A stretch of 64,000 nt of DNA, from contig NZ_JADKRS010000004.1 in NCBI RefSeq assembly GCF_015351075.1, positions 62,001 to 126,000 of the forward strand, written 5' to 3'. The notes beneath the pieces were generated by a model, which saw nothing but the letters and a program-made list of their open reading frames with translations, was not told where the DNA came from and did not search any database. This document shows positions 1 through 9,586 of the stretch, piece after piece. Origin of the DNA: Clavibacter sp. VKM Ac-2873. GTDB lineage: Bacteria > Actinomycetota > Actinomycetes > Actinomycetales > Microbacteriaceae. The translations under genes and the position numbers were made by a program. Each line of letters begins with the position of its first letter. The stretch's first letter is position 1.

Positions 1-337
1 CCTCGATCCACTCGTACACGGACCAGGGGAACGGGTACCCCGACCCCGGGACGCCCTGCGCGCGCGGGACGGGGACGGGCACCGGCAGGCAGGGCGCGAG
101 GCGCGGGAGCCACCGCTGCTCCTTCGGGACCGCCAGCGCGTACTCCGCGGCGCTCGGAAGCCGCACCAGCAGGCCGTCCCCGAGGCGGAAGGTCCGGTTG
201 TCCCAGCCGCCCGCCGGCACGGGCGCGACGGAGAGGCCGGCCCACTCGGGGAACTGGTCGGCGACGAGCCGACGGACCTGTCCCTCGTCGACGGTGATCC
301 GCGCGGGCGGAGCCCCCGGGTCGCGCGCGCCGCCCAT
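1..337 (-). CDS. Aminoglycoside phosphotransferase-family protein (5' part only)
   Basis: Only the N-terminal 112 residues are in the window; the gene runs off the left edge. Reading from ATG at 337, the protein has a glycine-rich turn around residues 43-48 (PAGGWDN), followed by FRLGDGLLVRLPSA. This is the nucleotide-binding N-lobe pattern of APH/choline-kinase-fold enzymes. A second conserved stretch near the edge (YPFPWSVYEWIEG) is typical of the aminoglycoside phosphotransferase Pfam family. The catalytic HGD motif lies outside the window. Such chromosomal members rarely confer resistance; their usual substrates are unknown small alcohols or sugars. The gene ends of this and the next reading frame are close (28 nt), both on the minus strand. 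Confidence 0.75.
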   Translation of the reverse strand, partial: MGGARDPGAPPARITVDEGQVRRLVADQFPEWAGLSVAPVPAGGWDNRTFRLGDGLLVRLPSAAEYALAVPKEQRWLPRLAPCLPVPVPVPRAQGVPGSGYPFPWSVYEWIE

Positions 338-365
338 CCCCGTGACCCCGGTGCGCGTCGCGCGG

Positions 366-2663
366 CTAGAGGCGCTGCAGCGAGGGCTCGACCACGCGGA
401 TCCAGAGCCACACGGCCAGGCTCACCGCCGCGAAGGCGCCGGCCATGACGAGCGCCGTGATCCAGACCTCGGCCGGTACCCCGCTCGCGGTCGTGGCCAC
501 CGCGGCGAACGCCAGCGTGAGGACGGCGACGCTGACGACGGCCCACAGCGGCAGGGAGCGCAGCAGCAGCGAGCGCCCGAGCACGAGGGAGACGGGCGCG
601 AGCGCCAGCGCCGCGGAGCTGAGCGCGGCCAGGGTGATGACGCTGAGGAGCTCGTTCGCCAGCTGCGGCCACATCCCGCCGGTCGCGGGGACGAGGCCGT
701 ACAGGATCCAGGCCACGAGGCCCAGCGTCGCGAGCGATCCCGACTGCACGAGGGCGAGGCGGGCCCGGGACCGGTCGTCGCGGTCGTCGGCCACGAGGCC
801 GAGGACCTGGCCGATGACGATGGGCGGCGCGAGGCCGAACGCCCGCGACGCGAGCACGGCGGTCGCCGAGAGGACGAGGAGGGCGGGCACGGCGCGCACG
901 CGCGCGGGCCCGGCGCCCACGCGGCCGGCCACCGAGGCGACCGCGACCACGCCGACGCCGTTGACCACGGCGAGCCCCACGAGGGCGGCGAGGAACAGGC
1001 GCACGGCGTTGGGGTCGGATCCCACGGGCAGCGACAGGGCGGCCAGCGCGGCGGCCAGCGCGAGCGCTGCCGCGGCGGCGCCCCAGCGGCCGGCGCGGCC
1101 GGGCTCGCGTGCGGGGCGGGCGCCGAGGAGCGTCGGCTCGGGCTCGCGCCGGGCGGGCACGGGGAGCGGAGCGGAGTCGAGCCGGCCGGGGACGATGCGC
1201 AGCTGGCCGGTCGTCGCGGTCGAGCCGGTGAAGGCCGCGGCGGCCGCCCGCGTGGTGAGGGCGGCGGCGTCGCCGCGGGCGATGATCCGCAGCGGCGTGA
1301 CGTCCTCGGCCGCGCGGTGGCGGCCACCGAAGCGGGCGACGAGGGCACCGCGGAGGAGGAGGGCCGGGAGGGTGACGAGGAGCACCGCGCCGAGGGCGAG
1401 GAGGAGGGGGAGGAGGCCGCGGCCGTCGGTGAACGCCGCGGGCAGGGGCTGGAGCGACGTGCCGAAGCGCGTGGGCGCGTTCCAGGTGCCGGGCGCGGCG
1501 GCGGCGGGCGCGGATCCGGATCCGGTCGCGCCGTCGTGCCCCGGCGCCGTGCCGGTCGTGCCGCCGCCCTCGCCGCCGCCGGGGACGGATCCGGGCGCGG
1601 GCGCCGCCTGCGTGCCCTCGGGCGAGCTGGTGGCCTCGGGCGTCGCGCTCGCGGGCGGCGTGGTCGCGCCCGGGGTGGGCGAGGACGCGGCCTGCGCGAC
1701 CGTGATGTCGACCTCCGCGGCCAGCGTGCTGATGTTGCCGAGCGGATCCGTGACCGTCGCGGTGATCCCCCGCGGCCCGGGCGGCAGCGTGCCGGTCGTG
1801 CACGACCATCGGCCGCCGGCGACCTGCGCCTGGCACGCGGCGTCGCCGTAGCCCGTGAGGTAGGCGCGCACGACGTCGCCGTCCTCGTCGGAGGTGCCGG
1901 AGATCGTGATCCCCGCGGCGTCGACGGTGGCGCCGGCCGCGGGCGCGGTGATGACCGCGGCTCCGGGTGCCGTCGTGTCGAAGTTGCCGGTGCCGCGGCC
2001 GACGGCGGGCGTGCCCGTGCTCCACGGCGTGGACTGCGTGGCGGTGACGGGCACGCCGGTCCCGGACGCCGGCGGCGGGGCGAGGAGGCACGCCCACGTG
2101 CTCGAGGCGCCCACGGTGGCGCGGCAGGCGGCACCACCCGAGCGCGCGTCGACGACCGCGCCCGGGTAGCCCGTGCCGCTGACGAGGCCGGTGGTCACGA
2201 CGGAGAAGCTGTTGACGCCGGGAGCCCGCAGGACGGTCGCGGTCGCGGTGGCCTCCTGCCCGCCCGCGGTGACGCGCACCGGGTTCTGCCCGTCCGGGAC
2301 GCCGGTCGCGGTAGCGCGCCAGGTGGTGGAGGTGGGGAGCGTGACGGCGGCGGGCACGCTCGCGATGGTGACCTGCACGTCGGCGCCCGCGGGCCGCGTG
2401 CCGGTGACCGCGATGGCGCCATCGGTGGAGAACGGGGGCGTCTCCACCGTCGGCGCGGGCGCGGGCGCGCCGGAGGGGACGGGGCTCGGCGTGGGGGCTG
2501 GGGTCTCGGTGGCGGCGGAGGCGGCGACGGTGCCGCCGGCGAGGAGCGCCGCGAGCAGCAGGAGCACCGAGGCGGTGCGGACGGCCCGCTCGCGGGATCG
2601 ACGGATCCCGCCCGCTCCACCCCCCGTGGACGGGCGCTCCTCGTTCCTCGCCAGTTGCTGCAC
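366..2663 (-). CDS. Large secreted/membrane protein with Ig-like repeats and C-terminal multi-pass region
   Basis: This 765-residue protein of unknown function has an N-terminal signal segment (about residues 28-50, LLLLAALLAGG). Several extracellular bacterial Ig-like beta domains follow, with motifs such as ISGTSDEDGDVV and ITATVTDPLGN. Then comes a low-complexity Pro/Thr/Ala/Gly linker, and the C-terminal half has about eight or nine hydrophobic helices. I chose GTG at 2663, not an upstream ATG at 2711. The 2711 start would lie inside a good promoter (TTGACA, 17 nt, CTGAAT), and GGAGG sits just before this GTG. The architecture suggests a cell-surface protein anchored by a membrane domain. 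No catalytic motif was recognised, so no activity is proposed. The neighbours give no functional clue. Confidence 0.7.
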   Translation of the reverse strand: MQQLARNEERPSTGGGAGGIRRSRERAVRTASVLLLLAALLAGGTVAASAATETPAPTPSPVPSGAPAPAPTVETPPFSTDGAIAVTGTRPAGADVQVTIASVPAAVTLPTSTTWRATATGVPDGQNPVRVTAGGQEATATATVLRAPGVNSFSVVTTGLVSGTGYPGAVVDARSGGAACRATVGASSTWACLLAPPPASGTGVPVTATQSTPWSTGTPAVGRGTGNFDTTAPGAAVITAPAAGATVDAAGITISGTSDEDGDVVRAYLTGYGDAACQAQVAGGRWSCTTGTLPPGPRGITATVTDPLGNISTLAAEVDITVAQAASSPTPGATTPPASATPEATSSPEGTQAAPAPGSVPGGGEGGGTTGTAPGHDGATGSGSAPAAAAPGTWNAPTRFGTSLQPLPAAFTDGRGLLPLLLALGAVLLVTLPALLLRGALVARFGGRHRAAEDVTPLRIIARGDAAALTTRAAAAAFTGSTATTGQLRIVPGRLDSAPLPVPARREPEPTLLGARPAREPGRAGRWGAAAAALALAAALAALSLPVGSDPNAVRLFLAALVGLAVVNGVGVVAVASVAGRVGAGPARVRAVPALLVLSATAVLASRAFGLAPPIVIGQVLGLVADDRDDRSRARLALVQSGSLATLGLVAWILYGLVPATGGMWPQLANELLSVITLAALSSAALALAPVSLVLGRSLLLRSLPLWAVVSVAVLTLAFAAVATTASGVPAEVWITALVMAGAFAAVSLAVWLWIRVVEPSLQRL

Positions 2664-2672
2664 CGTGCCTCC

Positions 2673-2701
2673 ATTCAGGCGGGTGCATCCGGGCGTGTCA
2701 A
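2673..2701 (-). promoter_or_regulatory. Consensus-type promoter of the Ig-like membrane protein gene
   Basis: On the minus strand TTGACA (2701-2696) is followed after exactly 17 nt by CTGAAT (2678-2673). The predicted transcription start falls within a few bases of the GTG at 2663, so the mRNA would have almost no leader, although GGAGG is also present. This is the only perfect TTGACA -35 box I noticed in the window. Confidence 0.6.
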
Positions 2702-2865
2702 CCGCCCGCACCGACCGTGACGGAAGTGGTACCCGAACCTGTGCGGCGCATGCCCGACGCCGGGATGCGCGGTGTGCGTCCTCGGTGCGGCGCCCCGGGC
2801 GGCCCGGGTGCGATGCCGAGCGCCCGCACGGCCGGCCGGCGCGGGGAGGCGCCGTCCCGGTGCCC

Positions 2866-2871
2866 GATACT
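2866..2871 (+). promoter_or_regulatory. -10 element (GATACT) of leaderless GH1-fold gene
   Basis: GATACT ends 7 nt before the GTG at 2879, so transcription would start at or beside the start codon. No clear -35 box is present. Confidence 0.45.
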
Positions 2872-2878
2872 GGCTCAC

Positions 2879-4297
2879 GTGACCCCTCGCGACGCCGCCC
2901 CCGACCGCCCGACGCCGACCGAGCTGGCGGGTCTGCTCGCGGGCGGCCCGCGCATCGGGGTGAGCACGAGCGCGACCAAGGTCGAGGGCCGCGCGCACGA
3001 GGGCGGCCGCACCGAGTCCGTGTGGGACGCGTTCGCGCGGCGGCCCGGCGCGGTGGCGGACGGCAGCGACCCGGAGCGCGGAGCGGAGCACATGGCCCGC
3101 AGCGCGGAGGACGTCGCGCTCGCCGTCGAGCTCGGCGCCGACGTCCTCTCCTTCTCCCTCTCCTGGTCCAGGATCCAGCCGGAGGCCCGCGGCGGCCTCC
3201 GTCGCGAGGGCATCGGGTTCTACGACGAGCTGGTGGACGCCCTGCTGGCCGCGGGCATCCGTCCGCGCGCCGCCCTGCACGACCACGACCTGCCCGTCGA
3301 GCTGCAGGACCGCGGCGGCTGGCTCCACCGCGACACCGCGCTCCGCTTCGGCGACCTCGCGTACCTCGCCGCCGAGGCGCTCGCCGACCGCGTGCCCGAC
3401 TGGGTCACGCTGCGGACGCCCGCGCTCACGACGATGGGCGGCCACGTCGCCGGGACGCACGCGCCGGGCTCGCGCCTGGGGCTCGACGCGCTGCCCACCG
3501 TGCACCACCAGCTGCTCGCGCACGGCCGCGCGGTCGAGGCGATCCGCGGCGCGCGCTCCTCGGCGCGCGTCGGCATCGTGAACGCCCACCGCGTCGTCGA
3601 GGCCGCCTCCGGGGACGACGACGACCGCGCGGCCGCCGTCGTGGCGCGCGCCCTGCACCAGGACCTGTTCGCCGACGCCGTGCTCCTCGGGCGCTACCCG
3701 GACCTCGACGGCCCGCACGCGGAGGCCTTCGAGCGGCTCGGGCGCGTGGATCCCGCCGACCTCCGTTCCATCGGCCAACCGCTCGACCACTACGGGGTCG
3801 CGCTCGCCGACCCGATCCGCGTCGCCGCCGTGCCGCGACTCGTCGCCGGATCCACCGCGATCCCGTTAGCCGAGCTGCCCTGGACCGACCACCCCACCTC
3901 CCTCGACGGCCACCCCGTCGCGCCCGACCTGGTCCCCGTCGTGCTCGCCGACCTCCGCGCGCGCTACGGCGACGCCCTGCCGCCCGTCGTGCTCTCCGGT
4001 CTCGACGCCGCCCACCCCGAGCAGGTCGACGACCGCGACGGCTCCCGCCGGGATCCGCGCCGTGCGCACGCGATCTCCGACCACCTCGTGCAGGCGCTCG
4101 CCGCCGTCGCGCCGGGCGGCGCCGCGGAGGGCGTGCGGCTCGAGGTCGTCATCGCCGGCAGCCTCCTCGACGGCTTCGAGTGGGAGGCCGGGCGCCGGGC
4201 GCCGCGCGGTCTCGTGCACGTGGATCCGGACACCCGCGACCGCACGCCCCGCTCCTCCTACCGCTTCCTCCGCGACACCCTGCGCGAGCGCGGCTGA
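2879..4297 (+). CDS. Glycoside hydrolase family 1-fold protein lacking both catalytic glutamates (probable pseudoenzyme)
   Basis: The protein has 472 residues and aligns along its length with family 1 beta-glucosidases: residues 28-37 GVSTSATKVEG region, 134-148 LHDHDLPVELQDRGGW, 431-449 DGFEWEAGRR then GLVHVD. In active GH1 enzymes the acid/base Glu is in TLNEP; here it reads TLRTP (Thr180). The nucleophile Glu is in ITENG; here it reads LSGLD (Gly374). The glycone-binding Gln of SYQIEG is Lys. Retaining hydrolysis is therefore unlikely. The frame is intact, so this is not a decayed gene. The GTG start at 2879 is preceded by GATACT and 7 nt, a leaderless layout. A sugar-binding or regulatory role is possible but unproven. 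Confidence 0.8.
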   Translation: MTPRDAAPDRPTPTELAGLLAGGPRIGVSTSATKVEGRAHEGGRTESVWDAFARRPGAVADGSDPERGAEHMARSAEDVALAVELGADVLSFSLSWSRIQPEARGGLRREGIGFYDELVDALLAAGIRPRAALHDHDLPVELQDRGGWLHRDTALRFGDLAYLAAEALADRVPDWVTLRTPALTTMGGHVAGTHAPGSRLGLDALPTVHHQLLAHGRAVEAIRGARSSARVGIVNAHRVVEAASGDDDDRAAAVVARALHQDLFADAVLLGRYPDLDGPHAEAFERLGRVDPADLRSIGQPLDHYGVALADPIRVAAVPRLVAGSTAIPLAELPWTDHPTSLDGHPVAPDLVPVVLADLRARYGDALPPVVLSGLDAAHPEQVDDRDGSRRDPRRAHAISDHLVQALAAVAPGGAAEGVRLEVVIAGSLLDGFEWEAGRRAPRGLVHVDPDTRDRTPRSSYRFLRDTLRERG

Positions 4298-4376
4298 CCC
4301 GGACGCGCACGGCCGCCCCGCCCCCAGAACGGGTGCGCGGGCCGTGGATCCCCCGGGTCCTCCCCAGGCCCGCGCG

Positions 4377-4382
4377 TAGGAT
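4377..4382 (+). promoter_or_regulatory. -10 element (TAGGAT) of lemA, leaderless
   Basis: TAGGAT ends 6 nt upstream of the lemA ATG and there is no Shine-Dalgarno sequence between them. Confidence 0.55.
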
Positions 4383-4388
4383 CCGAGC

Positions 4389-4955
4389 ATGGAATTGTGG
4401 ATCGCGCTCGGAGTCGTCGTGCTCCTGGCAGTGCTCGTCGGCATCTACCTCTGGGCCACGTACAACGCCCTCATCACCCTGAACGTGCGGGTGGACGAGG
4501 CGTGGAGCGACATCACGGTGCAGCTGAAGAGGCGCGCGGACCTGCTGCCGACCATCATCGAGTCGGTCAAGGGCTACGCGAACCACGAGCAGAAGGTGTT
4601 CGAGAAGGTGGCCTCCGCGCGCACCGAGACGATCAGCGCCGGGAGCCCCGCGGAGGCGAGCGCCGCCGAGGAGCACCTGCAGGGCGCGATGAAGTCGCTG
4701 TTCGCGGTCGCCGAGGCGTACCCGCAGCTGCAGACGAGCCAGACGTTCCTGCAGCTGCAGGGCGAGCTGGTGGACACCGAGGACCGGATCCAGGCGTCGC
4801 GCCGCTTCTACAACGGCGGCGTCCGCGAGCTCAACACCAAGATCACGCAGTTCCCGAACACGCTCTTCGTGCGCGGGCTGGGCTTCGGCGAGCGGGACTT
4901 CTACGAGGTCTCCAGCCTCGCGTCCATCGCCGAGCCGCCGCGCGTGCAGTTCTAG
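4389..4955 (+). CDS. lemA: LemA family membrane-associated protein
   Basis: This 188-residue protein has one N-terminal membrane helix (about residues 5-24) and then the long helical LemA domain. The family hallmarks are visible: YNALITLNVRVDEAWSDI followed by QLKRRADLLPTIIESVKGY, and the C-terminal RRFYNGGVRELNTKI with FPN. The length is normal for the family. The molecular role of LemA is not established. It often neighbours TPM-domain or protease genes, but here it stands alone between a GH1-fold gene and a convergent ycaQ-type gene. TAGGAT at 4377-4382 ends 6 nt before the ATG, predicting a leaderless transcript. Confidence 0.92.
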   Translation: MELWIALGVVVLLAVLVGIYLWATYNALITLNVRVDEAWSDITVQLKRRADLLPTIIESVKGYANHEQKVFEKVASARTETISAGSPAEASAAEEHLQGAMKSLFAVAEAYPQLQTSQTFLQLQGELVDTEDRIQASRRFYNGGVRELNTKITQFPNTLFVRGLGFGERDFYEVSSLASIAEPPRVQF

Positions 4956-4965
4956 CCGCCGCGCC

Positions 4966-6225
<1,260 letters not shown>

Positions 6226-6231
6226 GCTGCG

Positions 6232-6237
6232 ACGCTA
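6232..6237 (-). promoter_or_regulatory. -10 element (TAGCGT) of the ycaQ-type gene, leaderless
   Basis: The reverse strand reads TAGCGT, 6 nt, ATG. A divergent leaderless promoter for the AI-2E family gene lies about 90 bp away at 6324. Confidence 0.5.
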
Positions 6238-6323
6238 GCGGCGACCCCCGACCGGGCGGCGGGGACCGGCCGGCACCGGCCGGCACCGGCCCGGCGGGGA
6301 GCGGCCGCACGGGAGGCCCGTCC

Positions 6324-6329
6324 TAGACT
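6324..6329 (+). promoter_or_regulatory. -10 element (TAGACT) of the AI-2E family transporter gene, leaderless
   Basis: TAGACT is followed by 6 nt and the ATG at 6336. Confidence 0.55.
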
Positions 6330-6335
6330 CCCAGC

Positions 6336-7571
6336 ATGATCTTCGGCCAGCGATCCCGTGCGCGCGCCGCGGCAGCCGCCCGCGCGGCCGAGCGTCCCGC
6401 CGAGCCCGACATCGACTCCGCCCCGCCGGTCGCGCGCACCGTCGCCGAGACCGTGCCGCCCGGGATGGTCATCGCCGGCGCGTGGGCCTGGCGGCTGCTG
6501 CTCATCCTCGGCGTGCTCGGGGTCGTCGCGTGGCTCGTGATCCAGCTGGAGTACGTGGTCATCCCGCTGTTCCTGGCCATCGTGCTCGCGGCCCTCCTCG
6601 TCCCCGTCTCCCAGTGGATGCAGCGCCACCACGTGCCCAAGTGGCTCGCGGTCGCGATCTCGGAGATCGGCGTGATCGTCGCGGTCGCGGCCCTCGTGTA
6701 CCTCGTGACGACCCAGATCATCGGCCAGTACGACTCCCTCCGCGCGCAGACGCTCACGCGCTACGCCGACCTCCGCGGCTTCCTCACCGACGGGCCGCTC
6801 CAGCTGTCCGAGCAGCAGCTCAACGACGCGTACGCGCAGGCGGTCGACGCGGTGCAGCGGGACGCGGGCGCGCTCCTCAGCGGCGCGCTGTCCGTCACGT
6901 CGTCCCTCGGGCACGTGCTCACGGGCGTGCTGCTCGTGCTCTTCTCGACCCTCTTCATCCTCATCGACGGCGCGGGCATGTGGCGCTGGGTCGTGCGGCT
7001 GTTCCCGCGGCTCGCGCGTCCCGCGGTCGATGGCGCGGGCCGGGCCGGCTGGACCACGCTGCAGAACTTCGTGAAGGTGCAGGTGCTCGTCGCGCTCATC
7101 GACGCGATCGGCATCGCCGGCGGCGCCGCGATCATCGGGGTGCCGCTCGCGATCCCCATCGGCGTGCTCGTGTTCCTCGGGTCCTTCATCCCGATCGTCG
7201 GCGCGGTCGTCACGGGCACGCTCGCCGTGTTCGTGGCGCTCGTCTACAACGGGCTGCCGCAGGCGCTCATCATGATCGCCATCGTGCTGTTCGTGCAGCA
7301 GGTCGAGGGGCACGTCCTCCAGCCGCTCATCATGGGATCGATCGTCAAGGTGCACCCGCTCGCGGTCGTCCTCTCGGTCGCCGCGGGCGGGATGGTCGGC
7401 GGCATCGCCGGCACGTTCTTCGCGGTGCCGCTCGTCGCGACCGTCAACTCCATGGTCAAGCACGTCGCCAGCGGGGCGTGGCGGGGGCAACCCGAGCCGC
7501 CGCCTCCCGCGGTGCCCGCCGACGCCGCGCACGCCACCCGCCGCCCGAACCCGAGGAAGCCCAGCCGATGA
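6336..7571 (+). CDS. AI-2E family (PerM-type) membrane transporter
   Basis: This 411-residue integral membrane protein has the topology of the AI-2E exporter family. Paired helices lie at about residues 50-85 and 107-130, then comes an extracytoplasmic helical stretch (about 130-185) with GQYDSLRAQTL, and then a C-terminal block of five helices. The signature region is seen as LGSFIPIVGAVVTG, LQPLIMGSIVKVHPL and GTFFAVPLVATVNS. Family members export autoinducer-2 or act as ion antiporters; the substrate here is unknown. Its stop overlaps the start of threonine ammonia-lyase by 4 nt, so the two are translationally coupled. The mRNA is predicted leaderless. Confidence 0.88.
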   Translation: MIFGQRSRARAAAAARAAERPAEPDIDSAPPVARTVAETVPPGMVIAGAWAWRLLLILGVLGVVAWLVIQLEYVVIPLFLAIVLAALLVPVSQWMQRHHVPKWLAVAISEIGVIVAVAALVYLVTTQIIGQYDSLRAQTLTRYADLRGFLTDGPLQLSEQQLNDAYAQAVDAVQRDAGALLSGALSVTSSLGHVLTGVLLVLFSTLFILIDGAGMWRWVVRLFPRLARPAVDGAGRAGWTTLQNFVKVQVLVALIDAIGIAGGAAIIGVPLAIPIGVLVFLGSFIPIVGAVVTGTLAVFVALVYNGLPQALIMIAIVLFVQQVEGHVLQPLIMGSIVKVHPLAVVLSVAAGGMVGGIAGTFFAVPLVATVNSMVKHVASGAWRGQPEPPPPAVPADAAHATRRPNPRKPSR

Positions 7572-8944
7572 CCGACGCCGCACCCGCCCGGACCCCCGCC
7601 GACGAGGCGGCCGCCGCGCCGCACGCCGACCTGCCGCACCTCCGCGCCGTCGGCGACGAGCTCGACCCGTCGCAGCTGGGGGAGGAGGCCGCGGCGCTCG
7701 CCGGGGAGCTGCCCCGCGGATCCGCGCCCACGCTCGCGCGCATCGAGGCCGCGCGCCAGGTCGTCAGCCGCGTCGCCGAGGTGACACCCATGGAGTCCTC
7801 CCGGTTCCTCGCGGAGATCCTCGGCAGCCCCGTGCACCTCAAGTGCGAGAACCTGCAGCGCACCGGGTCCTACAAGATCCGCGGCGCGTACAACCGCATC
7901 TCGCGGCTCACCGACGAGGAGAAGGCGCGCGGCGTCGTGGCGGCCTCCGCGGGCAACCACGCGCAGGGCGTCGCGTTCGCGGCGCGCGAGCTCGGGATCC
8001 GCGCCACGATCTTCATGCCCGTGGGCGTCGCGCTCCCGAAGCTGCAGGCCACCCGCCAGTACGGCGCCGAGGTCATCCTGCGCGGGCACACGGTCGCCGA
8101 GCCGCTGCTGGCCGCGGCCGAGTTCGCCGCGCAGACGGGAGCCGTGCTCATCCCGCCGTTCGACCACGAGGACGTGATCACGGGCCAGGCCACGCTCGGC
8201 CTCGAGATCCTCGACCAGACGCCCGACGTCGAGACGGTCGTCGTCCCGATCGGCGGCGGCGGGCTCATCTCCGGCGTCGCGACGGCGCTCAAGCTGCGCG
8301 CCGCCGAGGAGGGCCGCACGATCCGCGTCATCGGCGTGCAGGCGCGGAACGCCGCCGCCTACCCGCCGTCCCTCGCCGCGGGCCGCGCGACCGAGATCGA
8401 GATCACGCCGACCATCGCGGACGGCATCGCGGTCGCGAAGCCCGGCCTGCTCAACTTCGACATCATCCGGGAGAGCGTCGACGAGGTCGTCACCGTCGAG
8501 GACGACGACACCGCGCGCGCCCTGCTGCTGCTGCTCGAGCGCGCGAAGCTCGTGGTCGAGCCCGCGGGCGCCGTGGGCGTCGCCGCCATCCTCGCGGGGC
8601 TGGTGACGGACGCCGGCCGCACGGTCGTGATCCTCTCCGGCGGCAACATCGACCCGCTCATGATGGAGCGCGTGATCAGCCGCGGCCTCGCCGCGAGCGA
8701 CCGCTACGTGAAGCTGCGGATCATGCTGCCCGACCGCCCGGGCCAGCTCGCGCGCACCTCGCAGATCATCTCGGAGGCGAACGCGAACGTCGTCGAGGTG
8801 CTGCACACGCGCCACGGCCGCGGCCTGCAGATCAGCGAGGTCGAGCTCGAGGTGAGCGTGGAGACGCGCGGTCCCGAGCACACGAACGAGGTCGTCCAGC
8901 GCCTGCGCGACGCCGGCTACGACCCGCGCCTCCAGCGCGACTGA
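7568..8944 (+). CDS. ilvA: Threonine ammonia-lyase with C-terminal ACT domain
   Basis: This PLP enzyme (458 residues) deaminates L-threonine to 2-oxobutanoate, the first step to isoleucine or a catabolic route. The Schiff-base lysine is Lys103 in GSYKIRGAYN. The PLP phosphate-binding glycine loop is GGGGLISG near residue 235. SGGNID near residue 358 is also conserved. Residues 380-455 form an ACT regulatory domain (MLPDRPGQLARTSQII). A single ACT domain resembles the short TdcB/IlvA forms, so biosynthetic or catabolic use cannot be fixed. About 50 extra N-terminal residues precede the fold. The ATG overlaps the upstream transporter stop (ATGA), an unexpected partner. Confidence 0.93.
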   Translation: MTDAAPARTPADEAAAAPHADLPHLRAVGDELDPSQLGEEAAALAGELPRGSAPTLARIEAARQVVSRVAEVTPMESSRFLAEILGSPVHLKCENLQRTGSYKIRGAYNRISRLTDEEKARGVVAASAGNHAQGVAFAARELGIRATIFMPVGVALPKLQATRQYGAEVILRGHTVAEPLLAAAEFAAQTGAVLIPPFDHEDVITGQATLGLEILDQTPDVETVVVPIGGGGLISGVATALKLRAAEEGRTIRVIGVQARNAAAYPPSLAAGRATEIEITPTIADGIAVAKPGLLNFDIIRESVDEVVTVEDDDTARALLLLLERAKLVVEPAGAVGVAAILAGLVTDAGRTVVILSGGNIDPLMMERVISRGLAASDRYVKLRIMLPDRPGQLARTSQIISEANANVVEVLHTRHGRGLQISEVELEVSVETRGPEHTNEVVQRLRDAGYDPRLQRD

Positions 8945-8975
8945 CGTCCGGGTGCCCCGATCGGGTGCACCCCGC

Positions 8976-9023
8976 ACGACGAGAGGGGACGCGGACCGGA
9001 TGGTCCGCGCCCCCTCTCGTCGT
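8976..9023. terminator. Long intergenic hairpin between convergent ilvA and greA
   Basis: The arms are 22 nt with one A-C mismatch around a GGAT loop. There is no T tract on either side. It sits between two convergent genes and probably ends both transcripts. Confidence 0.75.
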
Positions 9024-9037
9024 GACGGCGGTGTGCG

Positions 9038-9526
9038 CTACGGCGTGTAGTTCTCCACGGCCTGGATCTCGACGGGGATCTCGCGGCCGTTCGGCGCGGT
9101 GTACGCGCCCTTCTGCCCGACCTCCCAGCCGATGATGGCGGCGCCGAGCGGCGACTGCTCGCTGTAGACGTCGAGGTCGCTGTCGCCCGCGATCTCGCGG
9201 TTGCCGAGCAGGAACTTCGTCGCGTCGCCGGCGATGAGCGCGGTGACGACGGTGCCGGGCTCCACGATGCCGTGGCTCTCGGGGGCGTCGCCGACCTCGG
9301 CCGTCCGCAGCAGCTGCGTGAGCTGGCGGATGCGCGCCTCGATCTTGCCCTGCTCCTCCTTGGCGGCGTGGTAGCCGCCGTTCTCCTTGAGGTCGCCCTC
9401 CTCGCGGGCGATCTCGATCTTCTTCGCGATCTCCTCGCGGCCCTGCACGCTGAGGGTGTCGAGCTCCCTGCTGAGGCGGTCGAACGCCTCCTGGGTCAGC
9501 CAGGTGACTGCCTGCTCCTCGGCCAC
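9038..9526 (-). CDS. greA: Transcription elongation factor GreA
   Basis: GreA (162 residues, normal length) binds the RNA polymerase secondary channel and stimulates cleavage of backtracked RNA. The N-terminal coiled coil spans about residues 10-75. Its tip carries the acidic residues in EGDLKENGGYHAAKEE. The C-terminal FKBP-like domain includes EQSPLGAAIIGWEVGQ, where family members have the conserved SPLGxAL motif. The protein starts MAEEQAVTWLTQEAFDRL, as in other actinobacteria. A promoter and AGGAGT-type ribosome site lie just upstream. The DUF4307 gene follows upstream on the same strand, and mca is divergent from that gene, a common actinobacterial arrangement. Confidence 0.96.
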   Translation of the reverse strand: MAEEQAVTWLTQEAFDRLSRELDTLSVQGREEIAKKIEIAREEGDLKENGGYHAAKEEQGKIEARIRQLTQLLRTAEVGDAPESHGIVEPGTVVTALIAGDATKFLLGNREIAGDSDLDVYSEQSPLGAAIIGWEVGQKGAYTAPNGREIPVEIQAVENYTP

Positions 9527-9586
9527 GATGGACTCCTCGCACTCGCACGGACGCCCCGACGGAACCGTCGAGGCGAATCCCCCACT

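Noticed and set aside
198-2720. 840-codon plus-strand frame opposite the Ig-like gene
   Set aside because: Rich in Arg, Gly and Glu with no hydrophobic core or motif; the minus-strand protein has a signal peptide, domains and a promoter.
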